DNA from: Microbacterium sp. Marseille-Q6965
Lineage (GTDB): Bacteria > Actinomycetota > Actinomycetes > Actinomycetales > Microbacteriaceae
Length of the DNA stretch: 64,000 nt
Direction of reading: 5' to 3'
Assembly: GCF_946151065.1 (NCBI RefSeq)
Contig: NZ_CAMGZA010000002.1
Coordinates: forward strand, 434,001-498,000
Under the pieces are notes generated by a model. The model was not told the DNA's origin. It searched no databases and saw nothing but the letters and a program-made list of their open reading frames with translations. The position numbers were made by a program, and so were the translations under genes. Positions 9,375 to 18,504 of the stretch are shown one piece after another; position 1 is the stretch's first letter, and every line of letters starts with the position of its first letter.

Positions 9375-9817
9375 TCCATGCCTTCCTCTCGTTGCGCCGC
9401 GTTCGCGGCGATCTTGCCGTTCAACACCCGCGCCGTGCGGCGGATGGCGGCCCAGTCGTCTTCGTCCAGCTCCGCGAACCGCGGCAGCAGGGCGCCGACG
9501 AGCTCGCGGCGCCAGGCCGCGTACGCCGCGGCGCCCTTCTCCGTGGCCGCGATGCGCACCGCCCGCGAGTCCTCGGGATCCGGTGTGCGGTCGACGAGGC
9601 CCGCCTCCGCCATCACGCCGATGAGCCGGGTCATCCCGGGTTGGGTGACGCGACTGAGCCGTGCCAGCTCGCCGAGGCGCTGCGGTCCGCTCTCGCGCAG
9701 GATCGCCAACGTGCGCCACTGGGCGGCGGGGGTGTCGTTGCGGGTGTCCAGCGCGGCGACGCGCGCGAGCCGATGCGCGGCGAGGATGAGGGCCTCGACG
9801 TCCTGGGCGCGGGTCAT
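9371..9817 (-). CDS. MarR-family transcriptional regulator
   Basis: 148 residues with the MarR winged helix: LAILRESGPQRLGELARLSRVTQPGMTRLIGVMAEAGLV (about residues 46-84) and a wing with RTPDPEDSRAVRIAATEKG. MarR proteins bind palindromic operators as dimers and usually repress themselves and an adjacent pump, with release by a ligand. The gene is first in the operon and its stop overlaps the MFS start. An AT-rich TATATA...TATATA site lies directly upstream (9823-9846), where self-repression would act. Confidence 0.9.
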   Translation of the reverse strand: MTRAQDVEALILAAHRLARVAALDTRNDTPAAQWRTLAILRESGPQRLGELARLSRVTQPGMTRLIGVMAEAGLVDRTPDPEDSRAVRIAATEKGAAAYAAWRRELVGALLPRFAELDEDDWAAIRRTARVLNGKIAANAAQREEGME

Positions 9818-9822
9818 TCCGC

Positions 9823-9846
9823 AACTATATACCCCAGCTATATAAC
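9823..9846 (-). promoter_or_regulatory. AT-rich promoter/operator of the marR-MFS operon
   Basis: Two TATATA boxes (9826-9831 and 9839-9844) flank CCCCAGC in otherwise very GC-rich DNA, starting 6 bases upstream of the marR start codon. The symmetry and position fit a MarR operator overlapping the promoter. This is inference from position and composition. Confidence 0.5.
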
Positions 9847-9896
9847 TGAGGCATCTAATCGAGCGGCTCGACGGTGCGGAGCGGTGCGTCGCGGTC

Positions 9897-10478
9897 TCAG
9901 CGGCGCAGCGCGAGGGAGACGGTCGCGCGCGACGGCGTCGGGTGGCCCCGCATCGTGAAGCCGGCCGAGAGGAAGGTGGAGAGGGCGCCGACGAAGAGCG
10001 CGTTGGCCGACGGCTTGGACGCGGTGGTGTCGATCGGGTACGCCTCGACGACCCGGGCGCCGTTCTCGCGGGCGTAGACCACCGCCGCGTCGAGCAGCCG
10101 TGCGGTCAGCCCGAGTCGCCGGTACTCCTTGCGCACCGAGAAGCACGTGATCGCCCACACCGTCGGGTCCTCGAGGGGTTCGGGCGAGGCAGCGACGACC
10201 TTGCTCCGCGTCATGCGGCGCTGGGCGGGGCGCGGGCCCACGCGCACCCATCCCGCCGGTGATCCGTCGACGTACGCGACGATCCCCGGTGGGGGACCGA
10301 GCCTGATCTCGTTTCTCAGCAGGTCGCGACGCTGCGGGATGGTGGACGTGCTCCATTCGGCATTCGGCAGAACCGGCCATGCGCACTGGCAGGATCGGCC
10401 GTCGCCGCCCCCGGACAGCGCCGCCTGCACGTCCTCCCACTCCCGCATCGTCGCGGGACGTGTGGTGATCTCGACCAT
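9897..10478 (-). CDS. GNAT-family N-acetyltransferase
   Basis: 193 residues with the GNAT acetyl-CoA-binding core: ITCFSVRKEYRRLGLTARLLDAAVVYARENGA (about residues 110-141), where RRLGLTA is the R/Q-x-x-G-x-G/A motif. The N-terminal half contains a conserved-looking CQCAWPV and a GWVRVGPR strand. GNATs of this type are found as single genes of unknown substrate in actinobacteria. The start is ATG 10478. It diverges from the tRNA-Pro gene, with about 100 bases between. No substrate is assigned. Confidence 0.8.
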   Translation of the reverse strand: MVEITTRPATMREWEDVQAALSGGGDGRSCQCAWPVLPNAEWSTSTIPQRRDLLRNEIRLGPPPGIVAYVDGSPAGWVRVGPRPAQRRMTRSKVVAASPEPLEDPTVWAITCFSVRKEYRRLGLTARLLDAAVVYARENGARVVEAYPIDTTASKPSANALFVGALSTFLSAGFTMRGHPTPSRATVSLALRR

Positions 10479-10519
10479 GGTGACACGCTATGGGGCTCCG
10501 GCGACATCCGTCACCGTGG

Positions 10520-10549
10520 TTCGCGGCAGGTCGCTGGACCGGGTAGACT
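10520..10549 (+). promoter_or_regulatory. Possible promoter of tRNA-Pro
   Basis: A TAGACT hexamer at 10544-10549 resembles an actinobacterial sigma-70 -10 box and lies 28 bases before the tRNA. A weak -35-like TTCGCG stands 17 bases upstream. No experiment-grade evidence. Confidence 0.35.
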
Positions 10550-10577
10550 TGTCGAGTTGTCCGCTCGCGGACGATAT

Positions 10578-10651
<74 letters not shown>

Positions 10652-10656
10652 CGGAA

Positions 10657-10689
10657 AAGCCCTGACGAGAAGTTCTCTCGTCAGGGCTT
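10657..10689 (+). terminator. Rho-independent-type terminator of tRNA-Pro
   Basis: A perfect 14-base stem (AAGCCCTGACGAGA at 10657-10670 against 10676-10689) with a 5-base loop starts 5 bases after the tRNA. No long T run follows directly, though TTTTT occurs at about 10710. Confidence 0.85.
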
Positions 10690-11257
10690 CGTCATGTCTG
10701 ACGACGAGTTTTTGTTGGTCCCCCTCTGATCCCCTCGCCGAGGAGCCGGTGCGTCTCCCGGAGCGCCGGACGGCTGAACGAGCGCCCCAACTCCGCTCGC
10801 ACCATCGCTGCCTGCCGCGACCGCTACGGCGTCGCTGGACTCGCGCCGCTAGGAGCACCCGCCGAGACCGAGGCGCAGAAAATCGACGCCGCCCGTGCCC
10901 GTCCCGCGCTCGACCGGGCGCAGAGGCCTCGCCCAGACCGACCGGCCCGACCAGGAACGCCCGCGCCGCATGGGCGCACAGCGAGTCGGACCGTCGTTGT
11001 AGTCGGTGCCGTCCGTGACGCGGGGGCGCTGACGCCCATATGGCCCACTCGTTCGCGCGCGAACGACGCCATCTGAAGCGCAACCTCGGTGTACAGGAGA
11101 TCGGTCCACAGGCTCTCGCCGTCAACGGCTTAGCACACGTCGATGAAGCCAGGTCATCGCCGTGGGACCGGCGATCACACTGTCCCGGATCGAACTGATG
11201 TCACTCGGCCCCACGGATTCACGTCATCCCCTCGCTGCTCGCCGCTGAGCCGCGCCG
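10690..11257. other. Gene-poor region between tRNA-Pro and the surface protein gene
   Basis: No intact gene is visible. Besides the relaxase-like fragment, the minus strand at about 11010-11115 reads AVDGESLWTDLLYTEVALQM followed by ASFARERVGHMG, which looks protein-like but is closed by a TAA just upstream and has no recognisable start context. The tRNA 3' sequence GTCATCCC (10642-10649) recurs at 11223-11230, which could be an attachment-site remnant but is only 8 bases. Confidence 0.5.
10774..10926 (+). pseudogene. Possible fragment of a MobF/TrwC-type relaxase
   Basis: The frame starting at 10774 reads LNERPNSARTIAACRDRYGV, and continues with APLGAPAETEAQKIDAARAR and ALDRAQ. In actinobacterial MobF (TraA/TrwC) conjugative relaxases I know a similar stretch: TIAAYRDRYGI, PLG, then AQKIDxARA and ALDRAQ. 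There is no start codon or signal for translation, and no rest of the protein nearby. I read it as a decayed piece of a conjugative element left beside tRNA-Pro. The match is from memory and short. Confidence 0.45.
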
Positions 11258-14200
11258 TCAGCGCTCCGGCCTGCCTCGCCCGGCCGCGGCCAGCCGGCGC
11301 CGGAGGATGATGAAGGCGCCCGCCGCGATCAGCAGCACGGCGAGCCCGACGAGCAGACTCAGCGCAGCGCCGTCCGTCCCCGTGGCGGGGAGGGGCGAGC
11401 CCGGTTGCGCCGGTTCGGCCGCGGGCGGTGGCGGCGGACTCACCGGGGGAGGCGTGGCCGTGTTCGTGAGGCTGACCGTGACGGTTTGCGCCGCGCCGAC
11501 CACGAACGTCGCGGTGGCGCCCTGCGGTGCGCCGTCGACCGAGATCGCCGGGGTGCCCCACACCGCGCCGTCGACGTCGGGCAGCTCGACCTCCGACACC
11601 GTCACGGTCGTGCCCGCGGGGATCTCTGCGGATGCCCAGGTCTCGCCGGCCACGATCGTCGCGGTCCGGGTCGGGCCGTCGTCGAGCGCGTACTGGATCG
11701 TGAACTCGGTGCCCGCAGGGACCTCTCCCGCCGCGCTGCCGCTGAGCAGCTTGGTGACGGCGAAGGCGCCCGGGGCCAGCTCGGCCGTGTTCGTCACCGT
11801 GAGCGTCACGGTGCCCGCGCCGCCGATCGTGAAGGTCGCGGTGCCGCTGTCGGCGTCGTAGTCGACGCCTTCCCCGCTGATGGTGACCGGGCCCCACTGG
11901 ACCGGGGGCACGGCGGGGCGCTCGGCCGTCTCGCGCAGCTGCACCACGGTTCCTGCGGGAAGGTCGGACACGGACACCGGCACGCCGTCGGCCCGCACGG
12001 CGAGCGGCAGCCACGTGCCGCCGTCGTCCGTCGAGTACTCCAGCGTGAACGTCGCCTCCGCCGGCACCCGCGCGGCGCCGTCTCCCACCACCTGCTTCAG
12101 CGCCGCGAATCCACCGAGCGCTTTGGCGGTGTTCGTCACGATCACCGAGACGGCACCGCCTGTGCCGATGGTGAACGACGCGACGCCGGTCGCGGCGTCG
12201 TACGTCACGCCCGTACCGCCGATCGTCACGTCGCCCCATTCCACGCCACCGACGACCGGCCGTTCGGCGGTCTCGCGAAGCTGGACGATCGTTCCCACGG
12301 GCAGATCGCCCACCGCGACCGGGGTGCCGTCGGCGGTCACTTCGAGAGGAATCCACGTGTCTCCGTCGTCGAGGGAGTACTCCACGGCGAAGGTGGCATC
12401 GTCCGGCACCAGCCCGGCGCCCGACCCGGTGAGTGCCTTCGCCGCCTCGAAGCCGCCGGTTTCGGGGTCGGCGATGTTCGTCACGCCGAGCGCGACGGTC
12501 TCCTCCGCGCCGATCGTGAAGCTCGCGTACCCGGTGGTGGGATCGGTGGAGACGCCGCTGCCGGTGATGGTCGGTTCGCCGAAGTCGACGCCGGGGATGT
12601 CGGGAAGCGCGCCCTCGCGCACGAGCACCTGCGTTCCTGCGGGCAGCTCGCCCGAGGTGACCAGCTCGCCGACCGGCAGCGTGAGGCTCTGCCACGTGTC
12701 GCCGCCGTCCACGGAGTACTCGAGCAGGAAGCCGGTGCCGTCGGGCACGTCGCCGGCCGCGTCGCCCTCGACCGTCTTGGTGGCGCTGAACCGGCCGGGC
12801 GCCTCGCCTGCGGTGTTGACGATGTCGACCGCGATGCCGGCACCGGCACCGATCTCGAAGCTGACGGGATCGCCGGTCTGCGGGACCCCGTCGAGCGAGA
12901 TGAGCGGGGCGCCCCACTCGATGCCCTCGATCTCGGGCAGGTCGACCTCGGTGATCGTCGCCTCGGAGCCGGCGGCGAGGTCGGAGACGGTCACGGTCTC
13001 GCCGAACGGCACCTCGATCCGCACGGGCGCTCCGCCGTCGACCGTGTACTCGACGGTGAACGTCGTGCCATCCGGCACCTGCTCGGCGGCGTCGCCCTGG
13101 AGGACCTTCGTCACGGAGAACCCGCCCGGGGCCGGAGCGGCGGTGTTGAGGAGCGTGAGGGCCGGGGACGGCTCATCCCCGGGGCGGATCGTGAGGGGCG
13201 CGGGTGAGGGGACCGGCTCGCCGTCGATGAACAGCTGCGGCTGGCCCCACTCGACGCCGGCGACCGCGGGAAGCGGCTGCGCCTCACGCACCCAGACGAC
13301 GGTGCCGGGCGGGAACTCCTCCTCGGGGGAGACGACCTGCGTCCACGGGATCTCGAGGGTCGACCAGTCGAGGGCAGCGAAGTCGGGGACGGTGCCGGCG
13401 TCGCCGTCGTCGTCGATTGCATACTCCAGCACGAACGTGGGCTGCGCGGCGCCCACGACGCCCGCCGCCGCGCCGAGGACGATCTTGCGCACGGAGAACG
13501 TACCGGGGTCGGGCTCGGCGGTGTTCGTGAGGACGATGTCGACCGTGGCGCCCTCGCCGATCGTGAACGTGACCGGCCCGGTCTGCGGCGCGCCCCCGTC
13601 GACCACGAACAGCGGGTCGCCCCACACGACGCCCCCGATCGTCGGGAGCGGGTCGGCCTCGCGCAGCAGCACCACAGTGCCCGCCGCCAGGTCGTCGACG
13701 CCCACCGGGGTGCCGTCGGCCGTCACCTCGAGCGGCAGCCACGTGGTGCCGCCATCCGTCGAGTACTCGACCGGGAAGACCGTGTCGGGCGGCACGTTCG
13801 CCGCGGCGGTTCCGGCGATCTGCTTGAGCACCTCGAACCCGCCCGGCTCCGGCACCGCTGGGTTCGCCGCGTTCGACACGGTGAGCTCGACGATCACGTC
13901 CGACGCGATCGTGAAGGTGGCGATGCCCGACTCGGGGTCGTAGTCCACGCCCTCGCCCGCGATGGTGACCGCGCCCCAATCGACGCCATCGACCGCGGGG
14001 CGCGTGGCCGTCTCGCGCAGCTGCACGACGGTGCCCAGGCGAAGGTCGCCGACGCCGACGGGCGTGCCGTCGGCCGTGACGAGAAGCGGTGTCCACGTTT
14101 CGCCGTCGTCGATCGAGTACTCGAGCGTGAAGGCGGCGTCCTCCGGAACGAGGCCGGCGGCGTCGCCCGTGATGACCTTCACCGCCTCGAAGCCGCCGGG

Positions 14201-17200
14201 CGGCGCGATGTTCGCGACGTTGGTCACCGTGAGCGCCACGGTGGTGCCGTCACCCGCGACGGTGAACGACGCGATGCCGGTCTCGGCGTCGAAGACGACG
14301 CCGGTGCCCGAGATGGTCGGCGAGCCCCACGTCACCCCCTCCGGCGGCGCGGGAAGCGGGGAGGCCTCGCGCACCAGGACCTCCGTGCCTGCGGCGAACT
14401 CGGGGGAGGCCCAGGGCGCCGGCGTGCCGTCGCCGTCGGCGTCATAGCCGATGGTGAAGGGGAGCCATGTGGTGCCGCCGTCCACGGAATATTCCATGGG
14501 AAAGGCGGTGTCATCGGCGATCTGGTCCGCCGCCTCGCCGGTGACGTTCTTCGCGACGGCGAAGGCACCGGAGGCCATCGTGTTGACGATGCGAATCGTC
14601 GCCGCGTTGTCGGGGTCGCCGTCGTCGACCAGCACCGCCCCCTCGGGAATGTACGTCACGCTCTGCACGGCGTCGGTCGGGGCCTCGACGACCTCGACCG
14701 CGCTGCCGATCGGCACCCACACCCTGGCGACCGGCACGATGCCGTCGGGGCCGACCTCGACAGTGAGCACCCCGTCGGCGATGCCGTCGGGGTCGGCGGC
14801 CGTCACCAGGCCGGCGTTCTGCTCGTAGGCCGCGAGGTCCTCAAAGGTGTAGGCGGCGTCCGGAGAGGGGTCGTCGACGCCGACGGACAAGCCGCGGAAG
14901 TCGCTGATCTGCAGATTCAGGTCGAAGGTCGTGCCCGGCGCCGCGGCGACGCCGTCCGGATCGATCTGCTTGATCACGTCGAGCGGAGCCCACGCCAGGA
15001 AGCCCGCGTCGATGGAATGCTCGTTCTGCCCGACGCCCCCGAGCGTGAACGGGTACTCGCCCGTGGAGACATCCGGATTCGAGTCGATGCGGTCCGCATC
15101 CACGACGGGCGCGGCCGTCTGCTCGATGTCCACGCGCGCTTCGGCCCGAACGCCGACCCCGTCGGCGTTGTCGGTCTCGTCGTGCGGGTTCGCCAAGGCG
15201 GCGACGGGTTCGACCTGCTGCTCGGTGAACGGCACCTCCGCCCACGGCACCGTCACCGTCGTGCCCCACAGATTGACCGAGAGCGTGCCGGCATCCGGCG
15301 GAACGAACCGGACGGTGTAGTCCTGCCCGTACTCCATCGGCGCGTAGTGGTCGACCGGATCGTCGTCGCGCGTGGAGAAGTAGTAGGTGCCGTCCGCCTG
15401 CGTCGTCTGTCGTCCGATCACGTCGCCCTCGGCGTCGACCAGTTCGACGGTGAGGCCCGCGACCCCCGGTTCATCCGCCGACTGGTAACCGTCCTGATCG
15501 GCGTCGAACCACACGCGATTGCCGATCTCCACCGGCGCGGGCGGCACGAGCGCGTCCAGGTCACCGAGACCGCCGCCCTTCTGGAACGACGCCCCGGGAG
15601 TGGACGACTGCCCGGGGTCGTCGGTCAGCTCGACGGCGCGGTCCGGCGTGCCCTCCTCCTCCGTGAGCCACATCAATCCCTGGACGCGAATGTTGACGAG
15701 GGGATCGAAAGCGGTGGTGGCGATCTCGGTGGCGCCGGGCAACTGCAGGACGGAGCCGAGCCCGACCTCCTGGTGGTTGAGCGCTCCCGCACCTCGCGCG
15801 GACGCGTCGAGCGCCTGATCGTCGTCGTAGAACTCCCGCCCGCCGGGGCCGCTGGAGTTGTGCTCCTCGGATTCGTCGTACCGCTGCGACAGCGCGCCGT
15901 CCTCCGCGAACCTCGACAGGACGATTCCGTTGTCCTCGAGGACATAGCTGTCGTTGTCCTCGTTCCAGCCGGCGATGAGCATGTCGCCCGCCGAGACGGC
16001 CTCGTAATAGGGCTGGTCCGCATCGGCGGGGTCGGCGGAGCGCTGGATGTTTCCGGCCTGCAGCGCGGTGCGGTCCAAGAGGCCGAGGCTGAGGTAGCCG
16101 TCGTCATCGAAGGACAGGGACGACACGACGGCCTGCGGGTACACCTGCAGATAGTGGCCGCTCGACCAGGCCGAACCGGCCGAGGCATCGATCCCGACCG
16201 AGCCGTCGGCCCAGTTCCAGGTGTCGGTCCACGTGTTCCAGTGCCGGGTCTGCGGGTTGAGGTCGGAGTACTGCTCGGCGTCGTCGGGCCGACCGCCCCA
16301 CCCGTGGATCGGGTCGCCGCGCGGGTAGCCGAGCGAGAAGTCGAACACCGTCTCGGGCGCCGTGGCGTCCTCGACGGAGAGGCGCGCGACGTGGGCGCTC
16401 AGCGGCGCGTACTGGTCGCACGGTGGGGGCGGTGTCTCGCCCGGCGGCACCGGGCTCCCTGTTTCCACGGCGCACTGTCCCGCCGCGGTACCGGTGTCGG
16501 CCCAGCCGACATACACGTCGTCGTGCCGCACCTCCACCGCCCAGGGCTGCTGCGTCTCCGGCAGGCCTAGCGGGAGCACGGTGACGTCGTCGGGGGTGGG
16601 CGCCCAGGAGCCGTCTGTGAGGGACGGCGAGATGTCGATGCGGTACAGGTTGCGATCGTTGAGGTTCATCGCGAACAGGTAGGCCGTCGTGCCGTCGGTC
16701 CACGTGTCGATGGCGCCGATACCGATCCGCCCCGCCCGCGCGAACCCGTCCTCGTCGGCCACGACGAGGTTGGCCGCCCCCAGGCCCCGCTCGGCGTTGC
16801 TTTGCGCGGTGCCGAGGGGGATGCCGAGGTCGGTGAGCGAGAACCACGGTTGCACCTCGCCGCTCTCGCCGACGTCCGGCGCCACCTTGCCGGTTCCCGG
16901 CGCGAGCACCTCGGGGATGCGGTAGATGCCGCCCAGCGCGCGCTGCGCGTCGCCGCCCCACCGGTGCTCCGCGAGCCCGGAGAGTCGCTTGTAGACGGCG
17001 GAGAACAGCGCGGTGTTGCTCGCCTGCTCATACGCGACGCCCCACACCGAGCCGACCTCGCTGAACATCGCCAGCGTGCGTGGTGCCTCGGGAGTCGTCT
17101 GCTCCGTCGTGGGGAAGGCGGTGTACTGCGTCTCGCCCTCCCAGAACCCGCCGGGCACGAAGATCACCTGCAGCGTCGTGGAGGGGGGATTGGCCCAGCC

Positions 17201-18322
17201 GCAGTTCGGGTTGACCGTGCCGAAATACGCGACCGTGCGCGGCGTCGCGCCGTCCGGCACCGTCACGGGGTCGACGAGTCGCTGGGTGAAGGTGAGGGGC
17301 CCGGTCCAGCACTCGCCGCCGTTCCACCTCACGCGCACGCTGGGAGCGGTCACCGGTGGGGCGTCGACGACGGCGGGGGGAGACGCCGCGTCGGTCAGAC
17401 CGATCTCGTAGGCCGTCGGGTTGATCCAGGGGCCGCTATCCCACCGGTTGTTGCCGTTCTCGTCGATGTACGGCACGTGCGACAGGGCCTCGCCCTCGTC
17501 GTAGCGGCCGTTGCCGTCGGCGTCACCGTAGTACCCGTACTCGCGGCCGGAGTCGTCGACGGGGGCGAACGTGTCCGTGCCCTCCGCATAGGCGCCGTCG
17601 CCGTCGACGTCGACGTAGGAGTGGATCGCCTGCGACGTCTCCCAGTCGGTGGACGTGATCGCGGGGGAGTCGATGAAGTTGGGTGTGTCGGGATCTGGAT
17701 CTCCGGCTGACTGGATGGCGGTGAGGACGTCGAGCGGCTCCACGCGGTGGTCGTCCGGCGGCAGCAGCGCGAAGTCCACCGACGCGTCGCCGGCGGTGAC
17801 GAACTGCACCGACGTGCCGTTCTGTGCGTTGTCGCCGGCGAACCACGACTCGTACCCGTCGGGCGCGTCCGAGAACGTCACGCGCAGCTGCGCGGCGCTC
17901 TGACCGGCCTTGACGAACGGGACCTCGCCGTCGTTCTGCGCGGCGAACTCACCCTCGGTCATCGACCAGTCGCCGTCGGAGGTCCACACCCATCCCTCGT
18001 CGAGCACGAACTCCTGGTCGCGGTTGGTGTAGGTGGTCGCCGAGCGCCCCAGCGCGTCCGTCACCGTCACGAGCACGCCGCGGATGCCGTGCTCCCGATA
18101 GCCGTCCGAGGCATCGTCGTCGAAGACCCCGTCGCCGTCGTAGTCGGTGAAGACGCGGCCGGCGGCGATGACATCGTCCGGGGCCGCGCTCGCCGGCGAT
18201 GCGCCCACACCCGCGACGGGAAGGAGGAGCCCTGCGGCGAGGGCCAGCGCCGTGAGGCCCGCCGGTGCTCGCCGCACCCCGGATCCGCGCGCCGCCGCGA
18301 CCCGCCTGGTGTGTCTACGCAT
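11258..18322 (-). CDS. Giant LPATG-anchored repeat surface protein
   Basis: 2354 residues from ATG 18322. A basic n-region and hydrophobic core form a signal peptide ending ASPASA before APDDV (about residue 46). The N-terminal region has DxDGD/N-type calcium-binding-like motifs (DYDGDGVFDDD, DVDGDGAYAEG, DADGNGRYDEG). A probable propeller-like section follows at about 400-880, then an SdrD B-like domain near 925-1060 (IGNRVWFDADQDGYQSADEPG is its hallmark). Nine tandem repeats of about 110-125 residues fill about 1250-2292. A proline-rich spacer leads to LPATG at about 2311, a membrane segment and a basic tail ending RGRPER, the sortase anchor layout. Role in adhesion is inferred from family. 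No sortase gene is in the window. An ATG 63 bases upstream is an alternative start. Confidence 0.85.
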   Translation of the reverse strand: MRRHTRRVAAARGSGVRRAPAGLTALALAAGLLLPVAGVGASPASAAPDDVIAAGRVFTDYDGDGVFDDDASDGYREHGIRGVLVTVTDALGRSATTYTNRDQEFVLDEGWVWTSDGDWSMTEGEFAAQNDGEVPFVKAGQSAAQLRVTFSDAPDGYESWFAGDNAQNGTSVQFVTAGDASVDFALLPPDDHRVEPLDVLTAIQSAGDPDPDTPNFIDSPAITSTDWETSQAIHSYVDVDGDGAYAEGTDTFAPVDDSGREYGYYGDADGNGRYDEGEALSHVPYIDENGNNRWDSGPWINPTAYEIGLTDAASPPAVVDAPPVTAPSVRVRWNGGECWTGPLTFTQRLVDPVTVPDGATPRTVAYFGTVNPNCGWANPPSTTLQVIFVPGGFWEGETQYTAFPTTEQTTPEAPRTLAMFSEVGSVWGVAYEQASNTALFSAVYKRLSGLAEHRWGGDAQRALGGIYRIPEVLAPGTGKVAPDVGESGEVQPWFSLTDLGIPLGTAQSNAERGLGAANLVVADEDGFARAGRIGIGAIDTWTDGTTAYLFAMNLNDRNLYRIDISPSLTDGSWAPTPDDVTVLPLGLPETQQPWAVEVRHDDVYVGWADTGTAAGQCAVETGSPVPPGETPPPPCDQYAPLSAHVARLSVEDATAPETVFDFSLGYPRGDPIHGWGGRPDDAEQYSDLNPQTRHWNTWTDTWNWADGSVGIDASAGSAWSSGHYLQVYPQAVVSSLSFDDDGYLSLGLLDRTALQAGNIQRSADPADADQPYYEAVSAGDMLIAGWNEDNDSYVLEDNGIVLSRFAEDGALSQRYDESEEHNSSGPGGREFYDDDQALDASARGAGALNHQEVGLGSVLQLPGATEIATTAFDPLVNIRVQGLMWLTEEEGTPDRAVELTDDPGQSSTPGASFQKGGGLGDLDALVPPAPVEIGNRVWFDADQDGYQSADEPGVAGLTVELVDAEGDVIGRQTTQADGTYYFSTRDDDPVDHYAPMEYGQDYTVRFVPPDAGTLSVNLWGTTVTVPWAEVPFTEQQVEPVAALANPHDETDNADGVGVRAEARVDIEQTAAPVVDADRIDSNPDVSTGEYPFTLGGVGQNEHSIDAGFLAWAPLDVIKQIDPDGVAAAPGTTFDLNLQISDFRGLSVGVDDPSPDAAYTFEDLAAYEQNAGLVTAADPDGIADGVLTVEVGPDGIVPVARVWVPIGSAVEVVEAPTDAVQSVTYIPEGAVLVDDGDPDNAATIRIVNTMASGAFAVAKNVTGEAADQIADDTAFPMEYSVDGGTTWLPFTIGYDADGDGTPAPWASPEFAAGTEVLVREASPLPAPPEGVTWGSPTISGTGVVFDAETGIASFTVAGDGTTVALTVTNVANIAPPGGFEAVKVITGDAAGLVPEDAAFTLEYSIDDGETWTPLLVTADGTPVGVGDLRLGTVVQLRETATRPAVDGVDWGAVTIAGEGVDYDPESGIATFTIASDVIVELTVSNAANPAVPEPGGFEVLKQIAGTAAANVPPDTVFPVEYSTDGGTTWLPLEVTADGTPVGVDDLAAGTVVLLREADPLPTIGGVVWGDPLFVVDGGAPQTGPVTFTIGEGATVDIVLTNTAEPDPGTFSVRKIVLGAAAGVVGAAQPTFVLEYAIDDDGDAGTVPDFAALDWSTLEIPWTQVVSPEEEFPPGTVVWVREAQPLPAVAGVEWGQPQLFIDGEPVPSPAPLTIRPGDEPSPALTLLNTAAPAPGGFSVTKVLQGDAAEQVPDGTTFTVEYTVDGGAPVRIEVPFGETVTVSDLAAGSEATITEVDLPEIEGIEWGAPLISLDGVPQTGDPVSFEIGAGAGIAVDIVNTAGEAPGRFSATKTVEGDAAGDVPDGTGFLLEYSVDGGDTWQSLTLPVGELVTSGELPAGTQVLVREGALPDIPGVDFGEPTITGSGVSTDPTTGYASFTIGAEETVALGVTNIADPETGGFEAAKALTGSGAGLVPDDATFAVEYSLDDGDTWIPLEVTADGTPVAVGDLPVGTIVQLRETAERPVVGGVEWGDVTIGGTGVTYDAATGVASFTIGTGGAVSVIVTNTAKALGGFAALKQVVGDGAARVPAEATFTLEYSTDDGGTWLPLAVRADGVPVSVSDLPAGTVVQLRETAERPAVPPVQWGPVTISGEGVDYDADSGTATFTIGGAGTVTLTVTNTAELAPGAFAVTKLLSGSAAGEVPAGTEFTIQYALDDGPTRTATIVAGETWASAEIPAGTTVTVSEVELPDVDGAVWGTPAISVDGAPQGATATFVVGAAQTVTVSLTNTATPPPVSPPPPPAAEPAQPGSPLPATGTDGAALSLLVGLAVLLIAAGAFIILRRRLAAAGRGRPER
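11447..14574 (-). repeat. Nine tandem DUF5979-like repeats in the surface protein
   Basis: Each unit begins GGF/GAF-x-x-x-K-x-(I/L)-x-G-x-A-A, has a central (L/V)EYS-x-DDG-x-TW, then AGT-x-V-x-(L/V)-RE, a G-V-x-WG motif and ends in (V/L)-T-N-T-A. I count nine units. They are diverged at DNA level, not identical copies. Unit 4 carries an insertion around its central strand. The pattern resembles the DUF5979 stalk repeats common in actinobacterial surface proteins. Confidence 0.75.
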
Positions 18323-18504
18323 ATACGTCCCGTCGCCGGTCACCGACATCCATAGGGGTCGATGAGTATTCGTAGTTGGCCCCATGGTTGCGCAACCCGC
18401 GAGCGAATTCCAGATTGACCCGGAGATCGTCTCGTTTCCCGTCGGGGCCGACGGTCGCGGCCGCGAACAGCGGAGACGAAGAACGCGCGGCCCGGGCCGC
18501 TATC

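Noticed and set aside
9374..9824. Longer N terminus for the MFS transporter
   Set aside because: The extra 150 codons lie within marR and carry no transporter features; the GTG at 9374 overlaps the marR stop as in other operons here.
10652..11257. Active prophage or integrative element at tRNA-Pro
   Set aside because: No integrase, excisionase or intact mobility gene is present; only a short degenerate fragment and an 8-base repeat.
11447..14574. CRISPR-like array in the surface-protein region
   Set aside because: The units are long, divergent and in one reading frame with a sortase anchor, so they are protein repeats; no array and no cas genes are in the window.
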